This document shows, in pieces, positions 1 to 12,310 of a stretch of 64,000 nucleotides of DNA. Under the pieces are notes generated by a model that saw nothing but the letters and a program-made list of their open reading frames with translations, ran no database searches and was not told the DNA's origin. Each line of letters opens with the position of its first letter. Within the stretch, counting starts at the first letter, position 1. This DNA comes from Chrysopogon serrulatus. Its lineage: Eukaryota; Streptophyta; Magnoliopsida; Poales; Poaceae. Made by a program: the position numbers and the translations under genes. Location of the stretch: NCBI GenBank assembly GCA_015844335.1, contig JADLZL010005801.1:1-64000 (forward strand), given 5' to 3'.

Positions 1-1033
1 TTTCTACTTCATTTTTATTTATAATTGATAGCTCGCCATCTGAATTATAGGCCAATTTAGTTTTCTCGTAATTTTAACTTATCTAATCTCAACCAAGCTC
101 ATAGAAAAAAAAAATACAAAGTTCCATTAAATCATATATGAAATATGTCTTGATATTGTATTTACTTGACTTGTAGATTGTATTTTTTTTCTATAAACTT
201 ATTCGAAGTTATAAAAGATCGACTTAGGACAAAATGAAGTGACCCATAAATTTAAGGCCTCTTTGGAACACAGAAAAAATTTCTATATAAATAATCTGAT
301 TCTTGTGAAATTTTTATTCCCTCTATCCCAAGTAGAAGTTGTTCTTGCTTCGTGAGAAGTCAAATTTTTTAACCAATTATTATATACAAAATAATATTAA
401 TATTTATCTTGCTATTACTAATTAGAGGCCCCAACGGAGGCTACATGTTAATCCTCACCAGACGCGCTGAGAAAAAACATAAATGCTAGAAATTCTCATG
501 TTAATCTAAAACATCTAGCCATCAAATCTAAAAACTAACCATCTAGAATCATTGGATCTATTTTCTAGAAAATTACCCACCATTGCTATTATATATAGAT
601 AACATCGTCACATCTATCGTCACATATTAAAAATAGGCTAAAATATCTTTGCCGAGAAAAGCTCTGGCCACGTAGATAAAATATTGGACGGCAGTTGGTT
701 AATAAAAATATCCAATAAATATAGGTAGCTATTACCGTACCGCCGATCACCTTAAAAGTTAGTTAATACACCTATATTAATAATATCCAATCTAGGTAGC
801 TACTGCCATACCGCCCATCACCTTAGAAGTTAGTTAATATATTAGATTAATAATAGTCCTCACGGTTAGCCTAAAATATTATTGCCAAAAAAATTAGCTG
901 CACATGAGAAAATATTATGGCACCTTAACGTATGGGCCATTTTAGTATATTAATATATATAAAAGACTAGTAGAATGCCCCGCGCATTGCTGTGGGAATG
1001 AAGTAAAAATATAAGGAGTTTATAATGGTCAAA

Positions 1034-1040
<7 letters not shown>
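1..1040. repeat. AT-rich intergenic DNA with a 71-bp tandem duplication
   Basis: No gene is visible. A block starting TAGGTAGCTA at 722 is repeated, imperfectly, from 793 (about 722-792 and 793-858), including the shared stretch around CCGCC-ATCACCTTA and AGTTAGTTAATA. A weaker third relative lies near 2243-2300. At 960-990 the motif CCCCGCGCATTGC resembles the 5' region of grass Helitrons, see the entry at 5426. Confidence 0.6.

Positions 1041-1108
<68 letters not shown>
1041..1108. repeat. (TA)34 microsatellite
   Basis: An uninterrupted TA dinucleotide run of 68 bases. The apparent Tyr-Ile peptide across it is a composition artefact. Confidence 0.97.
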
Positions 1109-1111
<3 letters not shown>

Positions 1112-3243
1112 GGTCAATTACGGAGATTGTATCTATTGACATGGTATAGATTATTTGAACTGGGAATCACCCAAATCTCATCTATGCGCATGTTTTGGAT
1201 GACCACATGTAATCCCATATGAGTTTATGTTAGATTTTTGTTAGGTTTTTTTGCAAAAAAAGTTTAGAAAGGGTCTTGTTTAAGTTTTTGCGAGAAACAC
1301 TAAAAAAGTTATTTTAAATATATTCATTTATGGTCTTGTTTTGAAGAGTGGTTTATTGCGAGAAACAACTATAGTGCATCTTTTTGATTTTTAATTACGA
1401 AATACTTGGTTTAGGATTATGTTATAGATATGAGCTCATGATTTTTTTCTATTTCTTTTAAATAAAAAAAAAAACATGACGTTCCAGACATGACGGTAAG
1501 TGGGAAATAAATGAAGGACTAACCATCCAAAATCATTGGATCAATTTTCTAAAAAATTATCCTTAGTTGGAGGTAAAACTAATCAGCCCATTTTTTTGGT
1601 CCATCTATTTTTTGGACCTCCCTCCACCAATCAATGCTAAAGCTCTTGCCGCGTGATATAGAGTCCGATTACAAAACAATGACATCATCTTTGTTGATTC
1701 GCACGAGTTTTGAGGTTCCAATCACGAGTTACTAGGAAAGAAAAGAAAAAATAGGCTAAGAAGAAAGTGGGGGTTAGGATTATAGGATTTTTATAGATAT
1801 GAGCTCATGACATTCGTGGGTAGTTAATCTTCTATTTCTCTCTATACATGTTTTCGAGACTGTGTTCAAAACTAATTCCAAAATAAAAAGGAAAAAAATA
1901 AAGCAACACAGATTACAACTATACACACTTTTTGTTTCCAAATCGAATCCAACACGTTAATCTTCACCGGACGGTGTGCACTAAGAAAAAAAATAAATGC
2001 TAAGAAATTCTCACATTAATTAGAGGTGGCCCGCTTGAAAAATCGGCCATCAAATTTAAGGACTAACCATCCAAAATCATTGGATCAATTTTAATAGAAA
2101 AATTATCCAGATAAGAAAGAAGTTTTTTGTTGCTGAATTATATATAGATTAAAAAATAGGCTGAAAATTTTTTTTTTTTTTAGAAAAGAACCGACATTCA
2201 CTTTTTTTTTTTTAATATAATATAATATAATATAATAAAAAATATCACATGAAGCCTACCTATCGTCATAACGTAGCAATTAGTTAATCTATATTAATAA
2301 AAAATCAGATAAACTTCTATATTATTAAAAAATTTAGATATATATATCGATGTCTATAGTAGTGAATAAAAGTCTATAACTCTTCCTGAGCACAAGTGTC
2401 GTCTCCAACGGACCCATGAGCAGTACAAAGATATCTAACCAAACTCAATCAATGACAAAAAAAAAGTACACGAACCATAAGGCTCTTATATTAGATCTAT
2501 ATGACAAACTAATAATCACCTTCCTCTACCTAATAGCATTTGATTGCATGCCAACGCAAAGGTCCAAAAAAAAAAAAATAAGCGGTCTAAAAAAAGCCCA
2601 AAAAATAACCTTACTGACTAAACACACAACATAACAAGCCAATGACATTGCCGAGGTGAATGAGGTACCAATGCGGTCCTCCTTCAATTATGCATGCATC
2701 TTTTTCCATTAAATACTTGGTGATTATTAATCCAATTATTGTGGCATCTATTGATCATAAATAGCAAAACTACATCCGAGAACAACATTCCAACAAACCC
2801 GATGATTCAAATGTTACCACCTCCTCTTCCAAGGCCGACCAAATACATATCCAATAATTTTAAAGATGTAGTGGCAATTTCAATGAGTTCAGAACAACTT
2901 AATTATGTTCATGATGGCCATTGACAAAATAAAACATCAAAAATAATTTCAAAGATGTAATGGAGATATGTCAAGGAGTTTAGAACAATGACTTCATCGT
3001 ATAGATGATGGTCATGTTATCTTATTATTGCTAATTGGAGCCCAAATGCCTCCACGTTAATTCTTACCATACACACTAGAAAAAGATAAAAAAAATTCTC
3101 ACACTAATTAGAAACATCAAGCCACCAAATCAAAATACTCTAGCAATTCGTAACCATTGGATCTATTTTATTTTTTTGTAAAATTACGCACCTCTACAAT
3201 TGTTATAAATGCAGCGAAGAAAAAATATATCATTTTTAATTAC
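1109..3243. other. AT-rich DNA without a gene
   Basis: Poly-A and poly-T tracts and low-complexity sequence only. Short ORFs here have no recognisable domain. Two TCTATATTA-type sequences (2289 and about 2313) resemble Helitron 5' ends and could belong to the element ending at 5457. Confidence 0.4.
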
Positions 3244-3245
3244 TA

Positions 3246-3505
3246 CTCCCTCCATGTCAAGATATAAGGTGTGATTCGACTTGGTGCGACCTTTAAGAAT
3301 ATATTTTAACCTGTAATTTCTCTTATAATATGTAATTTCTAGATATAGAAGTTGATCATTATTACGAAGTATCTGTAAATACAAATCTAATATGACTACT
3401 TTTTGTAATAGAAACTTTTCATATGATTAGGCTAATTGTTAGTTAAAGATAAGAAAGTTTGAATTTTGAAATACATGCACACCTTATATCTTAGGATGAA
3501 GGGAG
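3246..3505. mobile_element. Stowaway-like MITE
   Basis: About 260 bp. The terminal inverted repeat begins CTCCCTCCATGTCAAGATAT on the left and ends with the imperfect reverse complement (TATCTTAGGATGAAGGGAG) on the right. TA dinucleotides flank both ends (3244-3245 and 3506-3507), as expected for Tc1/mariner-derived Stowaway elements. It has no coding capacity. Confidence 0.88.
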
Positions 3506-3507
3506 TA

Positions 3508-5425
3508 TGTACCAAGAAAAAAGCAGATAATATAATGCAAGTGCAAAGATATTATGAACAGATCAACTATACGTGTGGACAACATTGTTCAGGGCCGAAA
3601 TAGCCAAAGTGGACCTACTACCAGGAGTTTCCCAAACTATGTTCACTACCGGAACAACCAAGATGCATCTACGGTTATTAGGAATGCCCCAAACAATACC
3701 TGCCGCTGCTGCCGGATTGTGACTCCAATAACACACAATAAGCATGATTATCCCTTCCCACAACTATATAGAATCAATGCTCGAAAAGGGATCTATGACA
3801 TTAGATAAGAGTCAACTAATATACCTTCCAATTTAGGATCTATTTCAACATTCTAAATTCAAAAAAGAAAAAGAGCAACATGAGAATATATCTATTTCAA
3901 TTAAGGTTCATATTCTACTTTAGAGTTTTTTCTGCATAATTAATCATATTCCTCAATATTAATATAAAAATATGGAAATCATTGAGAATAGAGTTAATCG
4001 AGCCAGGAGGAAAAACATATTAGTGAGGGACTATTCTTCAAGTTTTGCAACTTTTGACATTTGATCTTTATATATTCATTATTTTTTACAAACAAGACTC
4101 TAGAAAATCTCATAAAGATAAAAAAATATCTCACCGTCAATTTGGTACAACCACGGAATTATTTTATTTTTTAAATAATTACCTAGATTTACTATTATGT
4201 AAAACAACATAAAGTAACTAATGGATCTATCTTTGAATTACCCACCTAGGCCATTAAGAAATATGATCTAAACTATATTATAATCTGCATTAATTGCACG
4301 TGTCCTCCTATTAAAATAGATAGTTTATATAAGCCAATTTTCATCTTATTATTAGAAATGTTTAAAAGCCCCTTTAATCTACGTCTAAATTATCAATATC
4401 TTCTATTAAAAATTGTTTCAATAAGCATATGTATATGTAAGTTCAACATTAATATATTAAGATTTGATTAAAGTAAGCATAAGCGTTGTGGCAGCATATA
4501 TGGGTGATATAACTAAAATGCTTGGCCCCACTATGTTGATAGTATAACTATAAGTATAACAAAATTCTTAAATTGAGAAGTGTGGGACATCACGGTTGGC
4601 TATATCTTTCTAGCCCATTAAGATTACTTTAGAGTAAAAGTCAATCATTATAAGACATAAGTGTTAAAATTCTATTAAGCTTTGCAATACTAAGACCCCT
4701 ATCCTAGATCTTCCATCAGGCCCTATCACTTTCGTTAAACGATATGGTACAATCAATCCGATCCCCTAGGCCTATTTAAGAATGCCTACGAAAAAGTTGT
4801 TTGGATTTACAAAAGGTTGTTTGAATTTATGAAAAGGTTGCTTACATTTTTGAAATGTTTGTATGGATTTCTGAAAGGGTTGCTTAGATTTACAAAAAGG
4901 TTGTTTAGATATATACATGATTTATTCCTTATTTTAAAATTTGAAAAAAGATTTTTTTTTATTTTAGGTTTTAAATGATTGCTTATAATATTGTAGTATT
5001 TTAAGAGCATACTCTATGGCCTAAAATCCTTATTATTTAAAAAAAAAAGAGAATTAATAAAAGATACAATAAACGAAAGAGTCTTAACTTAACTTGAGGA
5101 TAAAAAGATTTTGTAGCACTCAATAAGAATAAATTTTGAACTAAAATTGACTCATGACTTAATACGATATATGATGCAATAAAAGCCATCATAGTTAGTG
5201 GTAAGGTTAGTATGCAAAGGTACCAAAGCAAAAACGAGAATATTATTGAAAGAATATACAGATCAGTCTCTTAAAAGATATTAAAAAGCTTATAATAACT
5301 AGATATAGACTATAAGATATGTATATTGTGTCTTTTATGTTGAAAAACAAATAAAAAATATAGATTAATATGAGTAATTCTTTATTAATAATATGTATTA
5401 AACAATAGCTAATATTTATATCTTG
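3508..5425. other. AT-rich DNA without a gene
   Basis: No recognisable coding region or repeat termini. It contains a mildly repetitive stretch around 4795-4925 with several variants of a GGTTG-TT-GGATTTA phrase. It probably forms part of the interior of the Helitron-like element that ends at 5457. Confidence 0.4.
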
Positions 5426-5457
5426 CCCGTGCGAGAGAGCACGGGTTGATGTACTAG
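5426..5457 (+). mobile_element. Helitron-like 3' terminus
   Basis: A 7-bp stem (CCCGTGC, six-base loop, GCACGGG) at 5426-5445 is followed 12 bases later by CTAG at 5454-5457 and then a T. Helitrons end in a short hairpin followed by CTRR and insert between A and T, so this fits a 3' end. A matching 5' region may lie near 940-990 (CCCCGCGCATTGC-like), which would make an element of about 4.5 kb. The exact 5' end is not resolved and no Rep/helicase ORF is seen, so it would be non-autonomous. Confidence 0.6.
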
Positions 5458-5638
5458 TAATACATAACTAATATTATTAGATTTTTTTAGATAAAGGATA
5501 GTTTATATCAAGCTTCGTCTATCAACTGATAGAATCAGGCCAATTATTACAGAGTTTCTTCCAAGGGCACAATTTTGGACTGCAAAAAACAACTTTGCAG
5601 CCAACGATCAAATAACTGAAAAAATGGTAAAGTTTTGA

Positions 5639-6380
5639 CTAAGCATAACCAATGTATTTAAAAGATAACCATCTATTGGAGCCAAAAAATTGCAGGGCCA
5701 CCGTCTCTAGATGTTGCCCGGCTAGAATCAACTGATCCCGTCGATCGTCATGCCGCTGCAATTTTGCCCATTGGCGAAGCCAATGAGTTCCCCTGAAGAG
5801 TACCTGAAAAAAAGATTTCGATCTACATTTATCAAAAACCACCTTATTTCTAATTATCCAAATTACCCAACAGAGCGCAGAGGCTGCCATTAATAACAAT
5901 GAATTATACTTTTTGTTTGCTACTTTTGACCACCTATTAAATAGGTCGTTCATATCAAGGGGAGGTGCAATTCCAAAAGGTATATGAACAGCTCGCCACA
6001 AAAATTTGGCATAGACTCAATCTAATAAAAGATGTTGAATGGTCTCTGGAGAGTGACAGAAGCAGCACTGCCTGTCAACATTCCAATTGCGACGTGCTAA
6101 GTTATCCTTAGTCAAAATTACACCTCTTTTTAGATACCACAAAAAAAATTTAATTTTCGTTGGTACTTTGATACGTCAAATATCTTGTGATACCCTAATT
6201 CCATTGTTAATTAACGCAGCATACATGGACTTCACTGTGAAACATCCTGAAGCAGTTAGACTCCAGACAAAAACATCTCTTTCCTCTAGTAAGTTCAATT
6301 GTTGTAAACAAGCGACAATTCTATGCCAATCTCTTAAATTCACACCCCACTAAATTCCATCGAAAAGAAATATTTAGCGG
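5639..6380 (-). pseudogene. LINE reverse transcriptase C-terminal fragment (zf-RVT)
   Basis: Reading the minus strand gives a continuous frame typical of the C-terminal part of plant non-LTR retrotransposon polyproteins. It contains a VFVWSLTASGCFTVKSMY segment, then KVPTKIKFFLW, then the zinc-binding RVT signature CCFCHSPETIQHLLLD, followed by a conserved W-W-IRN tail (CWVIWIIRNKVVF). The frame is broken by in-frame stops near 6352, near 6178 (where the family has Trp) and near 6026 (where the family has Cys). Only the last 120 codons are open. The upstream RT and endonuclease domains are absent. It is a dead fragment of a LINE. Confidence 0.85.
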
Positions 6381-7986
6381 AGCTTAACTAAGCACCTGTG
6401 AGTATACTTTAATAATAAATTTAGTTGGTGACATAAGTATTGCACGTATTTTCTATAAATTTACTCAAAGTTAAATTTTTTTTGACATGTATACACCATA
6501 ACATCCTTCCTTCTGGGACGGAGGGAGTACGTTGCAAAAGGAGCCAGAATGTATCAGTTGCCTTCTTCCATTCAAATCTAGCAACAAGCAAAGCTAAATA
6601 TTGCACTATAAATGAAATAGTACAAAATACACGATTGGGAATGAAAATGTTTCAAAATGAGAAAAAAAATTGGAAGGATAATGTCAAAAAATATATAATA
6701 GTTGAGGACATATATGAATTATATGAATTAACATATCGAGAATTCAATTCGGATCCATCATTGTGTTTGAAATATTTTTCATAAATATGTATGTTGCATG
6801 GCCATCTATGCGAGTGTTAAGAAAAGAACCATTCCGTACTATATCATAAAAAAATCATGGTAACAAATCGAAAAGAAAACAAAAATAAGCGGAAAGACAA
6901 AGAAATACCGATAGAAAGGGGAAAAATCAGGGTCCTTTAGACAAACTACAAAAGTCGCCTCGGCAAGTTTCAATTCTAGCTGGGCCAAAGTGTTTACTTG
7001 GTCTGACATTATATTATTTGGCCCACTTGAGGTCCACATAGCTTCCATTCATGCCCAAATCTATTAGTGATGGGGAGTCGAGGAGAACGGCTGAACGGGC
7101 TTATCCACCGGAAACGTTTTCTTCATTGGGCTCAAGTAGGCAGAATGGTTGAGGCCGAAGTTTTGGCCCAATAAGCCGGCCTATTAACGTAATAATACTC
7201 TGAAGTGAGAAACGGGCCCTGCATGGGCTTGAACATGGAAATTCTTGTCGCGGCATTCTTTCAGTTGTTGACTTGTATATGTACGGTGTGGAACGACGCA
7301 CACAACAATTTCTCTCAATGTCGTACCCAGCATTGTTTATATTTAAAAGCTATTCTCTTCGCAACACGTCTTCTGTAGAATTCTACGCATATAGATCTCT
7401 CTTGTAATTCCAGATTTAGGATCTACGTACATATACCTTCCCATGCATTTTTAAGGAAAAAAAAAAAAGAGAGAAACGTAGCTGCGTCTGTGTGTACATG
7501 TCAGTACGCGTGTGGTGCATGCGTGACAAACAGTGTTAATTAAGCACACAGCACCTCCTCCCATACTTAGTCGTCGACACGGGCGCGCGATGCATATGTA
7601 TTCGGCCTTGGTATGTTTTATACAATATATATTCTCCCATATGGCCGTATGATGAGCTCATCGATGATATGACGACACGAGGCGCTGGTTGCTTAGACAT
7701 CCATGCTCATGCGTGCATGCATGCATGCATGTCCAATGGTCCATGTCCATGATAATATGCACCGAATGGTATCATCGTGTTAACTGTTTCCGGCCACTTC
7801 ACAGATTCCATGTCACCTCCCCCGAGGAGAATCTAGGTCAATGCAAAAGTGTGTGGCAGCTCTGACCGATCGAAGGACCCTGCACAACGCAAGAGGCCAG
7901 TATAGTATTTTGTATTGGTTTGGTTGTATACACAAAGACACAACGCACTCAGAGTGAGAGCTAAAGAGAGAGAAACAACAGAAGTA
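6381..7986. other. Intergenic DNA; one half-MITE end, no gene
   Basis: A single MITE-type end (GGGACGGAGGGAGTA at 6516-6530) is visible without a clear partner. A perfect TGCATGCA-type simple repeat lies near 7710-7732. Short ORFs here have no recognisable domain. Confidence 0.45.
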
Positions 7987-8236
7987 CTCCCATGTCCTAG
8001 AAAAACCGTCGTTTTGAGCTGGGTTTATGCCACAAGTTTGATTCGATTTGTAGAAAATACATGCAATATTTATATCTCTAAATAATTTTATTAAAAAACT
8101 AGATCAAAGATATTTCCAATATTACTAATTATGATACTAATCAATGATATTTATTATTATTTATAAAAATTAAATGATTTATTTATTTTAATAAAAAATA
8201 GTAAAAAAAACAATTGATATTTTAGAATGGAGGGAG
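7987..8236. mobile_element. Stowaway-like MITE
   Basis: A 250-bp element flanked by TA (7985-7986, 8237-8238). It starts CTCCCATGTCCTAGAAAAAC and ends GAATGGAGGGAG. Its interior (GCCACAAGTTTGATTCGATT) is shared with the MITE at 45014-45236, so the two belong to one family. Confidence 0.75.
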
Positions 8237-8721
8237 TATACATAGTATTAGCTAGTACAGAACAAGTGGCCATGCATTGTCAATTTGTCATATTACCTCC
8301 TAGCTAGCCAGCAGCATATGCCAAGTTGCCAAGTGCCGACGGCGTCCACTTTTTAAAATGACTCTGAGTCTGACGAGGATAGATGATGCCCAAATGGATC
8401 GAGGAGCTGGAGACGATGTGGACGGATCGGAGATCAATCGGGCGCGCGCGCGGCGGGGCCGCGTGAAGGCCTCGTCGTGGCCATCTGTTTCCCCTCGGGA
8501 TGCGTGCTCCCCGGGAGCTAGCTACATACAGCTACCGCATGCATGCTTGTGCAAGTTGGCGGGCGAGCTCGATCGCAACAATAATATACACGTGTAAAAG
8601 TACGTAAACCCTATCGAGGGTCTAAAACTAGGCCGACGATCTTATCGTCTCGGTAACGGTGGCCTCAATTAATTATGAAAGCCATGCATGCATGCATGTG
8701 GATCAAAGGAGATCGATAGTA
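8237..8721. other. Intergenic DNA with GC-rich patch, no supported gene
   Basis: GC-rich between about 8330 and 8560. An open frame at 8358-8597 has no recognisable domain and I do not call it. Confidence 0.35.
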
Positions 8722-8778
8722 TCCCCTCCGTTTTAAATTATAAGTCGTTTTGATTTTTTTAATTTATTTATTTTGCTA

Positions 8779-9483
8779 CTCCCTCCGTATTCAAAAAGCT
8801 TGACATTCTAGACGTCTACGCCGTTTTCAAAATACTTGACGTTCTGGCCGCGTGACATCTTCCATGGACAAGTTTGCCCCTATAGTCTGTTCGGCCACCT
8901 TCTTCGCCAATCGTGCGTGCCGCCCAGCATTAATTGCCCTTCACCGCTGCTTCGTTTCCTTCGTGGCCCATTCAGTCGAGGTTGCCTATTGCTGCGTCGC
9001 ACTGCCTTCCTCGCCACCCTTCATCGCTCGCTGAGGCCATGGATTCCAGCGCCATGAAGGTCGTGGAGTTGGACTCCATCGACTTGCTGTACTCGAAGGC
9101 AAAGGAGTCTGCTGAGGCGAAGGACTCCATCTCCGGCATGGTGCTGGACTCCGTCGTGGCCATGGAGTCCATCCATGCGCTCGACTCGGAGGAGGCGCTG
9201 GACACCGTCGAGCCGGTGGACACCGGAGATGCTCCTGGACTCGCGCTGGACACCGTCAAGGCTTCGGACTTTGTTTAGATGGTGCCGGCTTCCGTTGAGG
9301 TCGCGCTGGACTCCGTCGAGGTCACGCCATGCAAGCCACTAGCCAGCTGGGGTGGTTTACTTTCCCGTACAAAGCGCATCTACACCTTATTTATTAGGGG
9401 CAGACATGGAAAACTAACCCCTAATTAATCACTCTTTGGTTACCACAATCATGTCCTAAACGTCAGGTTTTTTGAATATGGAG
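8779..9483. mobile_element. MITE-like element nested in the outer MITE, carrying GC-rich coding-like DNA
   Basis: Terminal repeats CTCCCTCCGTATTCAAAAAG and, at the right, the reverse complement of CTCCATATTCAAAAAACCTG. TA flanks lie at 8777-8778 and 9484-9485. The length is 705 bp, unusually large for this class, because the middle (about 8870-9350) is GC-rich and repetitive. Confidence 0.78.
9039..9278 (+). other. 79-codon open frame with LDSV-type repeats inside the nested MITE
   Basis: An open frame starting at ATG 9039 encodes an acidic protein built from degenerate repeats of (A/V)LD(S/T)V(E/K). The repeat pattern continues in the same frame beyond the TAG stop, through another ATG at 9279 (ASVEVALDSVEV). 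There is no known domain. It may be a captured fragment of a low-complexity gene or simply a short DNA repeat (GGACTCCGTCGAGG-like) that happens to be open. No expression signal can be judged from sequence. Confidence 0.25.
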
Positions 9484-9574
9484 TATGTATCTAGATATAA
9501 TAATATGTTCAGATACATAGCAAAATGAATGCATCAAAAAAGTCAAAGCGACTTATAATTTGAAATGGAGGGAA

Positions 9575-10514
9575 TAGTATATAGTATGTGTGCACTAGCT
9601 GAGTGTATGTGAGTGAGCCTGGACTGATCAGCTCCACATCAACTACATAGGATATACTATGTGTGGTGCCCACAAGAAAAAAAAAAACTATAGAGCTCAT
9701 TTTTCACCATATTTGCATATGATTATATATCCGTGAGCCTGGATTTGCTCTAGCTCCAACACTGACTACATATCAATGAATGAATCGATTATGTAGGATG
9801 CGTTTGGTACCGATTCTCTGAACTAACCGCTCCTAGAGTTGTTCTACACGTTTGTCAACCAAACAGGTGAAGTTGTTGCTCCTCATGTGAATCTCTGGAA
9901 AACATGGTCCCACAAGCACCTAGCATCCTGTGAACTTGAAAAAAAAAAAAAAATGACTTCGCTTGGCTCCTCTATCTGAACGTGCAGGCCGTCTGCGAAC
10001 TGTTGCGAGTAGTAATTGCGCGTAAAGTAAAAAACATAGGGGAATAGAATGAACATCTGAACTCTTCCATTAATCACATGCTAGTATTTATATACAATCA
10101 CAGGAGAAGTTTCAGGGAGGAAACTCTCCTGCCAAGTAACGCAACGTGAGTCACTTGCACATCGGGTCGTGACAAGTTCCCACGGGTGTGGAAGAAGTTC
10201 CCTCGTCGAGGGATCATACGCTGGTTATTACTGGGTATAAGTCTTCCCCGTATCCAATTTAATTAGTTATAGAGCATGAGACCATTCAAGATATTTGTAA
10301 CACGAACTACCCTTCTTCGTGCGGGCGAGGGGCGACGGACAAAGGTGACGGGACATGCGGAGTACAAGTAGCCAGAGACAGAGTCGCATCCGATCCCGCA
10401 GGAGTAGCGGGGGCGCCGCGGTATGGTAGTCTCTAACGGTTTTGCATATTTTATTTGGTAAAATTAGGAGTTTGTTAAATTTTAAATGAATATGGCAAGA
10501 GGTTTCAAGAGTTA
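9575..10514. other. Intergenic DNA, no gene seen
   Basis: AT-rich with a poly-A run near 9940-9953. A CTCTAACGGTTTTGCATATT sequence at about 10431 resembles the ends of the Harbinger-like element that follows and may be an older, outer copy. Confidence 0.35.
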
Positions 10515-10984
10515 ATCTCCAATGGTTCCTCATTATAGACTTAGCAAAAACGAAATTTTTGGGCCCACATATTATTTTGTGGACCTTTTTTTTCCGTGCT
10601 CGTGCATCTCGCGTGGTCGCGCGCCGCCAGTTCCTTCATCGCGGGAGAGGAAGTCTGCTGGTAGCTCATCTCTCCTGGGCGCGCAAGGACGTGGTCGCGC
10701 ACCCGCGTTGATGAAGACGATGACGACCTGTGCAACAGCCGAGTCGAGCGTATGGAACAAGCACCGGGAGGGGAGGCGCGGCGCGGCGGCGGGGGAGGAA
10801 ATAGCGCGCGAGTTGTCTTTACCAAACCCGAACAGACTTGCATATATGGGAGTCCCTCCCAGATTTTTGTCAAGTTAATAAAATTGCTAAGCCCATTTGC
10901 CAAACCGCCGTTGGATAGCAGATTTTTAGACTTTTTTGGCAAAAACAAGATTGCAAAGCCCATCTGGAAAATCGTTGGAGTTGC
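10515..10984. mobile_element. Harbinger-like non-autonomous element enclosing GC-rich DNA
   Basis: The left end ATCTCCAATGGTT and the right end (reverse complement GCAACTCCAACGATT) are imperfect inverted repeats. Both ends are flanked by TTA (10512-10514, 10985-10987), the target preferred by PIF/Harbinger elements. The interior 10590-10830 is GC-rich and unlike the ends. Termini are degenerate and the element may be composite. Confidence 0.5.
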
Positions 10985-12310
10985 TTACCGAGTCAGGGCG
11001 GAGTTCCGAGGGCGACTTCCGAGGTCGTCGTGTCGAGTCGAGCCTAGCTAGGAAAAAAAAGAAAGAAAGAAAAATGAAAAGGTGAGAGATAGAGATCGCG
11101 AGTCGCATGGCAATCGAACAGCGAGATAGATAGATAGTGCACGGATCGACGACCGTGTCCACCAGGAGTTAGCGCATCATGCTGCAGACGCACAGTCCCG
11201 GGCGAGCCTGGAACGTACGTGCACGGCCACCTCATCAGCCACAGCGATGGCTGCCTGCTGCCTGGAACGCGAGCCGTACACGTGCACATGCATGCACGCC
11301 CGCCGGCCCGGCTATGCACCAGCGGCATGCGCACGCCGCGTGGGTCCGTGCCCGCCGTGCGCTCCGCCGCCGCAGGCGACCACGCATGCAGCCCAGGCCG
11401 AGGCCCAGTCGGCGCTCGCGACAACCGATGCGGGAGCCGGCCGGCCGGTGAGAGCGCTAGCGGGCGCGGGCGGCACGCTTGCAGCAGTGGCAGGCTGCAG
11501 CCGGCCGGCCGGCGCCGGCCGGAGCGGGTGGCCGGCGGGCCGGGGCCCTCTCGTTCGCTCGAGCTGTCTCGATCGCGCTCGCGCGGCCAGCGTCCTACAC
11601 GTAAACGCAGCCGTGCAGTGTCGTCGCCCGTGCAGTGCAGCGTCCCCATGCATGCAGCACGGGGGCGCGCGCTGGTCACAGGCGTCGCGCGTCGGCCAGC
11701 TGATGCGTCGCCTCCACCCGGTCCCCCTCTCGCTCGCTCGATCTCTCCTCTCCGACTCCATGTCCGGCCGGCGGCCTCTGCTGGGCGTTCCAGGTTGACG
11801 TGAAATGACATACGTGCAGTGCGAGCAAGGCCCTGGTGGCTTCGCGGCAGCTGCTGGGGGTGGACCGGCCGGCGTGGTGGCCGCCACCCGCCGACCGGCC
11901 GGCCGGCCGGTTGCTGAAAGCGGGTCAGATGGTCGGCCAGAGAGAGCCGAAACGAAGCACAGTACAGATCGAACAACATGCCGTGAACAGAGACGACGAC
12001 GACATGGGTGCTGCGCGCCACATGCAAATGCAAGTCCGGTGACTGGTACTACGGTGGTGGGTGGATGGAGAAGACAGGGCAAGAGGCCCCCCCCTGCACT
12101 CACACAGATCGACGAACACGTACTGCAGCGGCGAGATAGATCGATAGCGCCTAGCCGGCGGCCGTAGCCGCGCTGGCAGTGGTCCTTTATTGCTTGTGGT
12201 TCTCTCGATCTTTGTTCAAGCTAGGCCGCCGACGGCCATACTGCTATACTACTAGCCAGCAGTAGTTCGACACCAATCATCGTGGTCGTTGCTGCACTGC
12301 TCAAGTTAGT
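10985..12310. other. GC-rich CpG-dense block, no gene supported
   Basis: Strongly GC-rich, with many CCGGCCGGC runs and long open frames on both strands caused by a lack of A/T-rich stop codons. None shows a recognisable domain, consistent splice structure or natural composition. GATAGATAGATAG runs occur near 11125 and 12130. It could be promoter-like sequence or a relic exon. Confidence 0.35.

Larger units (their letters stand above)
8722..9574. mobile_element. Stowaway-like MITE, interrupted by a second MITE
   Basis: The outer ends TTTTAAATTATAAGTCGTTT (left) and GCGACTTATAATTTGAAATG (right) are inverted repeats. They are flanked by TA at 8720-8721 and 9575-9576. A second element occupies 8779-9483. 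Without it the outer element is about 150 bp. Confidence 0.8.

Noticed and set aside
11044..12033. A 329-codon minus-strand open frame, plus several overlapping frames on both strands
   Set aside because: The region is extremely GC-rich, so stops are rare in all frames. The translations are Arg/Pro/Ala-heavy without any domain, and no splice or start context supports a gene.
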